Shown in pieces: positions 42,854 through 42,911 of a stretch of 42,911 bases of DNA. The first letter of the stretch is position 1, and every line of letters begins with the position of its first letter. A program made the translations under genes and the position numbers. The notes under the pieces were generated by a model. That model had not been told where the DNA came from, made no database searches, and saw only the letters and a program-made list of their open reading frames with translations. Origin of the DNA: CAYMCQ01 sp964389025 (GTDB lineage Bacteria > Verrucomicrobiota > Verrucomicrobiia > Limisphaerales > CAYMCQ01); the NCBI GenBank assembly GCA_964389025.1, contig CAYMCQ010000028.1, positions 1 to 42,911 of the forward strand. The letters run 5' to 3'.

Positions 42854-42911
42854 CGGAGGGCGGAGTTCCACGACGCCCTGACTTTTACGAAACGAATTCA
42901 GGGCGTCGTGG
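42854..42911. repeat. Divergent palindromic element at the right edge of the window
   Basis: Arms CCACGACGCCCTGA (42868-42881) and TCAGGGCGTCGTGG (42898-42911) match perfectly over 14 nt; the preceding CGGAGGGCGGAGTT aligns with the arm of the GAGTTACACGAG family (about 22 of 27 positions). The second arm probably continues past the window end. Confidence 0.8.

Noticed and set aside
1..42911. tRNA or rRNA genes
   Set aside because: Checked the intergenic gaps for the T-loop GGTTCRANTCC pattern and rRNA-like stretches; none found.

Overview
The window looks like a chromosomal segment of a Verrucomicrobiota bacterium, most likely of the Pedosphaera/Limisphaerales type. The markers are a PVC-type heme-binding dehydrogenase, a DUF1080 protein, an orphan pseudopilin, an SBBP-repeat protein with the lineage's usual C-terminal tail (a TNT-rich stretch ending in RFYRGVSP), moderately high GC, and many short palindromic repeats. 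No rRNA, tRNA or CRISPR was recognised, and no gap between genes exceeds 300 bp.

Layout. 72-6175 (minus): zinc-ribbon protein, secreted two-domain alpha/beta hydrolase, and a large secreted dehydrogenase/HEAT/cytochrome c protein. 6285-9633 (minus): small membrane protein, murA, prmC and a GST-like protein. 9767-11524 (plus): two tail-anchored proteins of unknown function and an O6-alkylguanine-DNA alkyltransferase. 11563-14016 (plus): a compact arsenic operon, arsR-acr3-DUF6428-arsC, with a visible promoter/operator, converging on an OPA-type MFS transporter (14054-15421). 15672-21590: TPR protein, DUF1080 protein, a polar amino acid ABC transporter operon with an uncharacterised 474-aa protein and a zinc-ribbon protein, and a pseudopilin followed by a clear terminator. 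21768-33116 (minus): a giant alpha-2-macroglobulin, a TonB/ExbB/ExbD set and a polytopic LtaS-like phosphotransferase. 33256-39963: a cysteine desulfurase divergent from an assimilatory sulfate operon, cysI-HNH-cysH-GxxExxY-cysD-cysN. 40049-42786 (minus): two secreted beta-propeller-type proteins.

Two things stand out. First, the sulfate operon holds two nuclease-like genes between its enzymes. One of them (GxxExxY, PD-(D/E)XK type) is bounded exactly by 29-bp inverted repeats, each made of three CACGGATT-type units. The resulting 437-bp cassette starts in the cysH stop codon and ends 6 bp before the cysD start, which suggests a mobile nuclease cassette. Second, several unrelated families of short palindromes or heptamer repeats lie inside genes and are translated in frame (prmC twice, the alkyltransferase, alpha-2-macroglobulin twice, the hydrolase, the SMP-30 protein). 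Copies of one family also lie between genes. This resembles the Rickettsia palindromic elements, but in a different phylum and with several families at once.

All assignments come from reading sequence motifs by eye. No database search was run.
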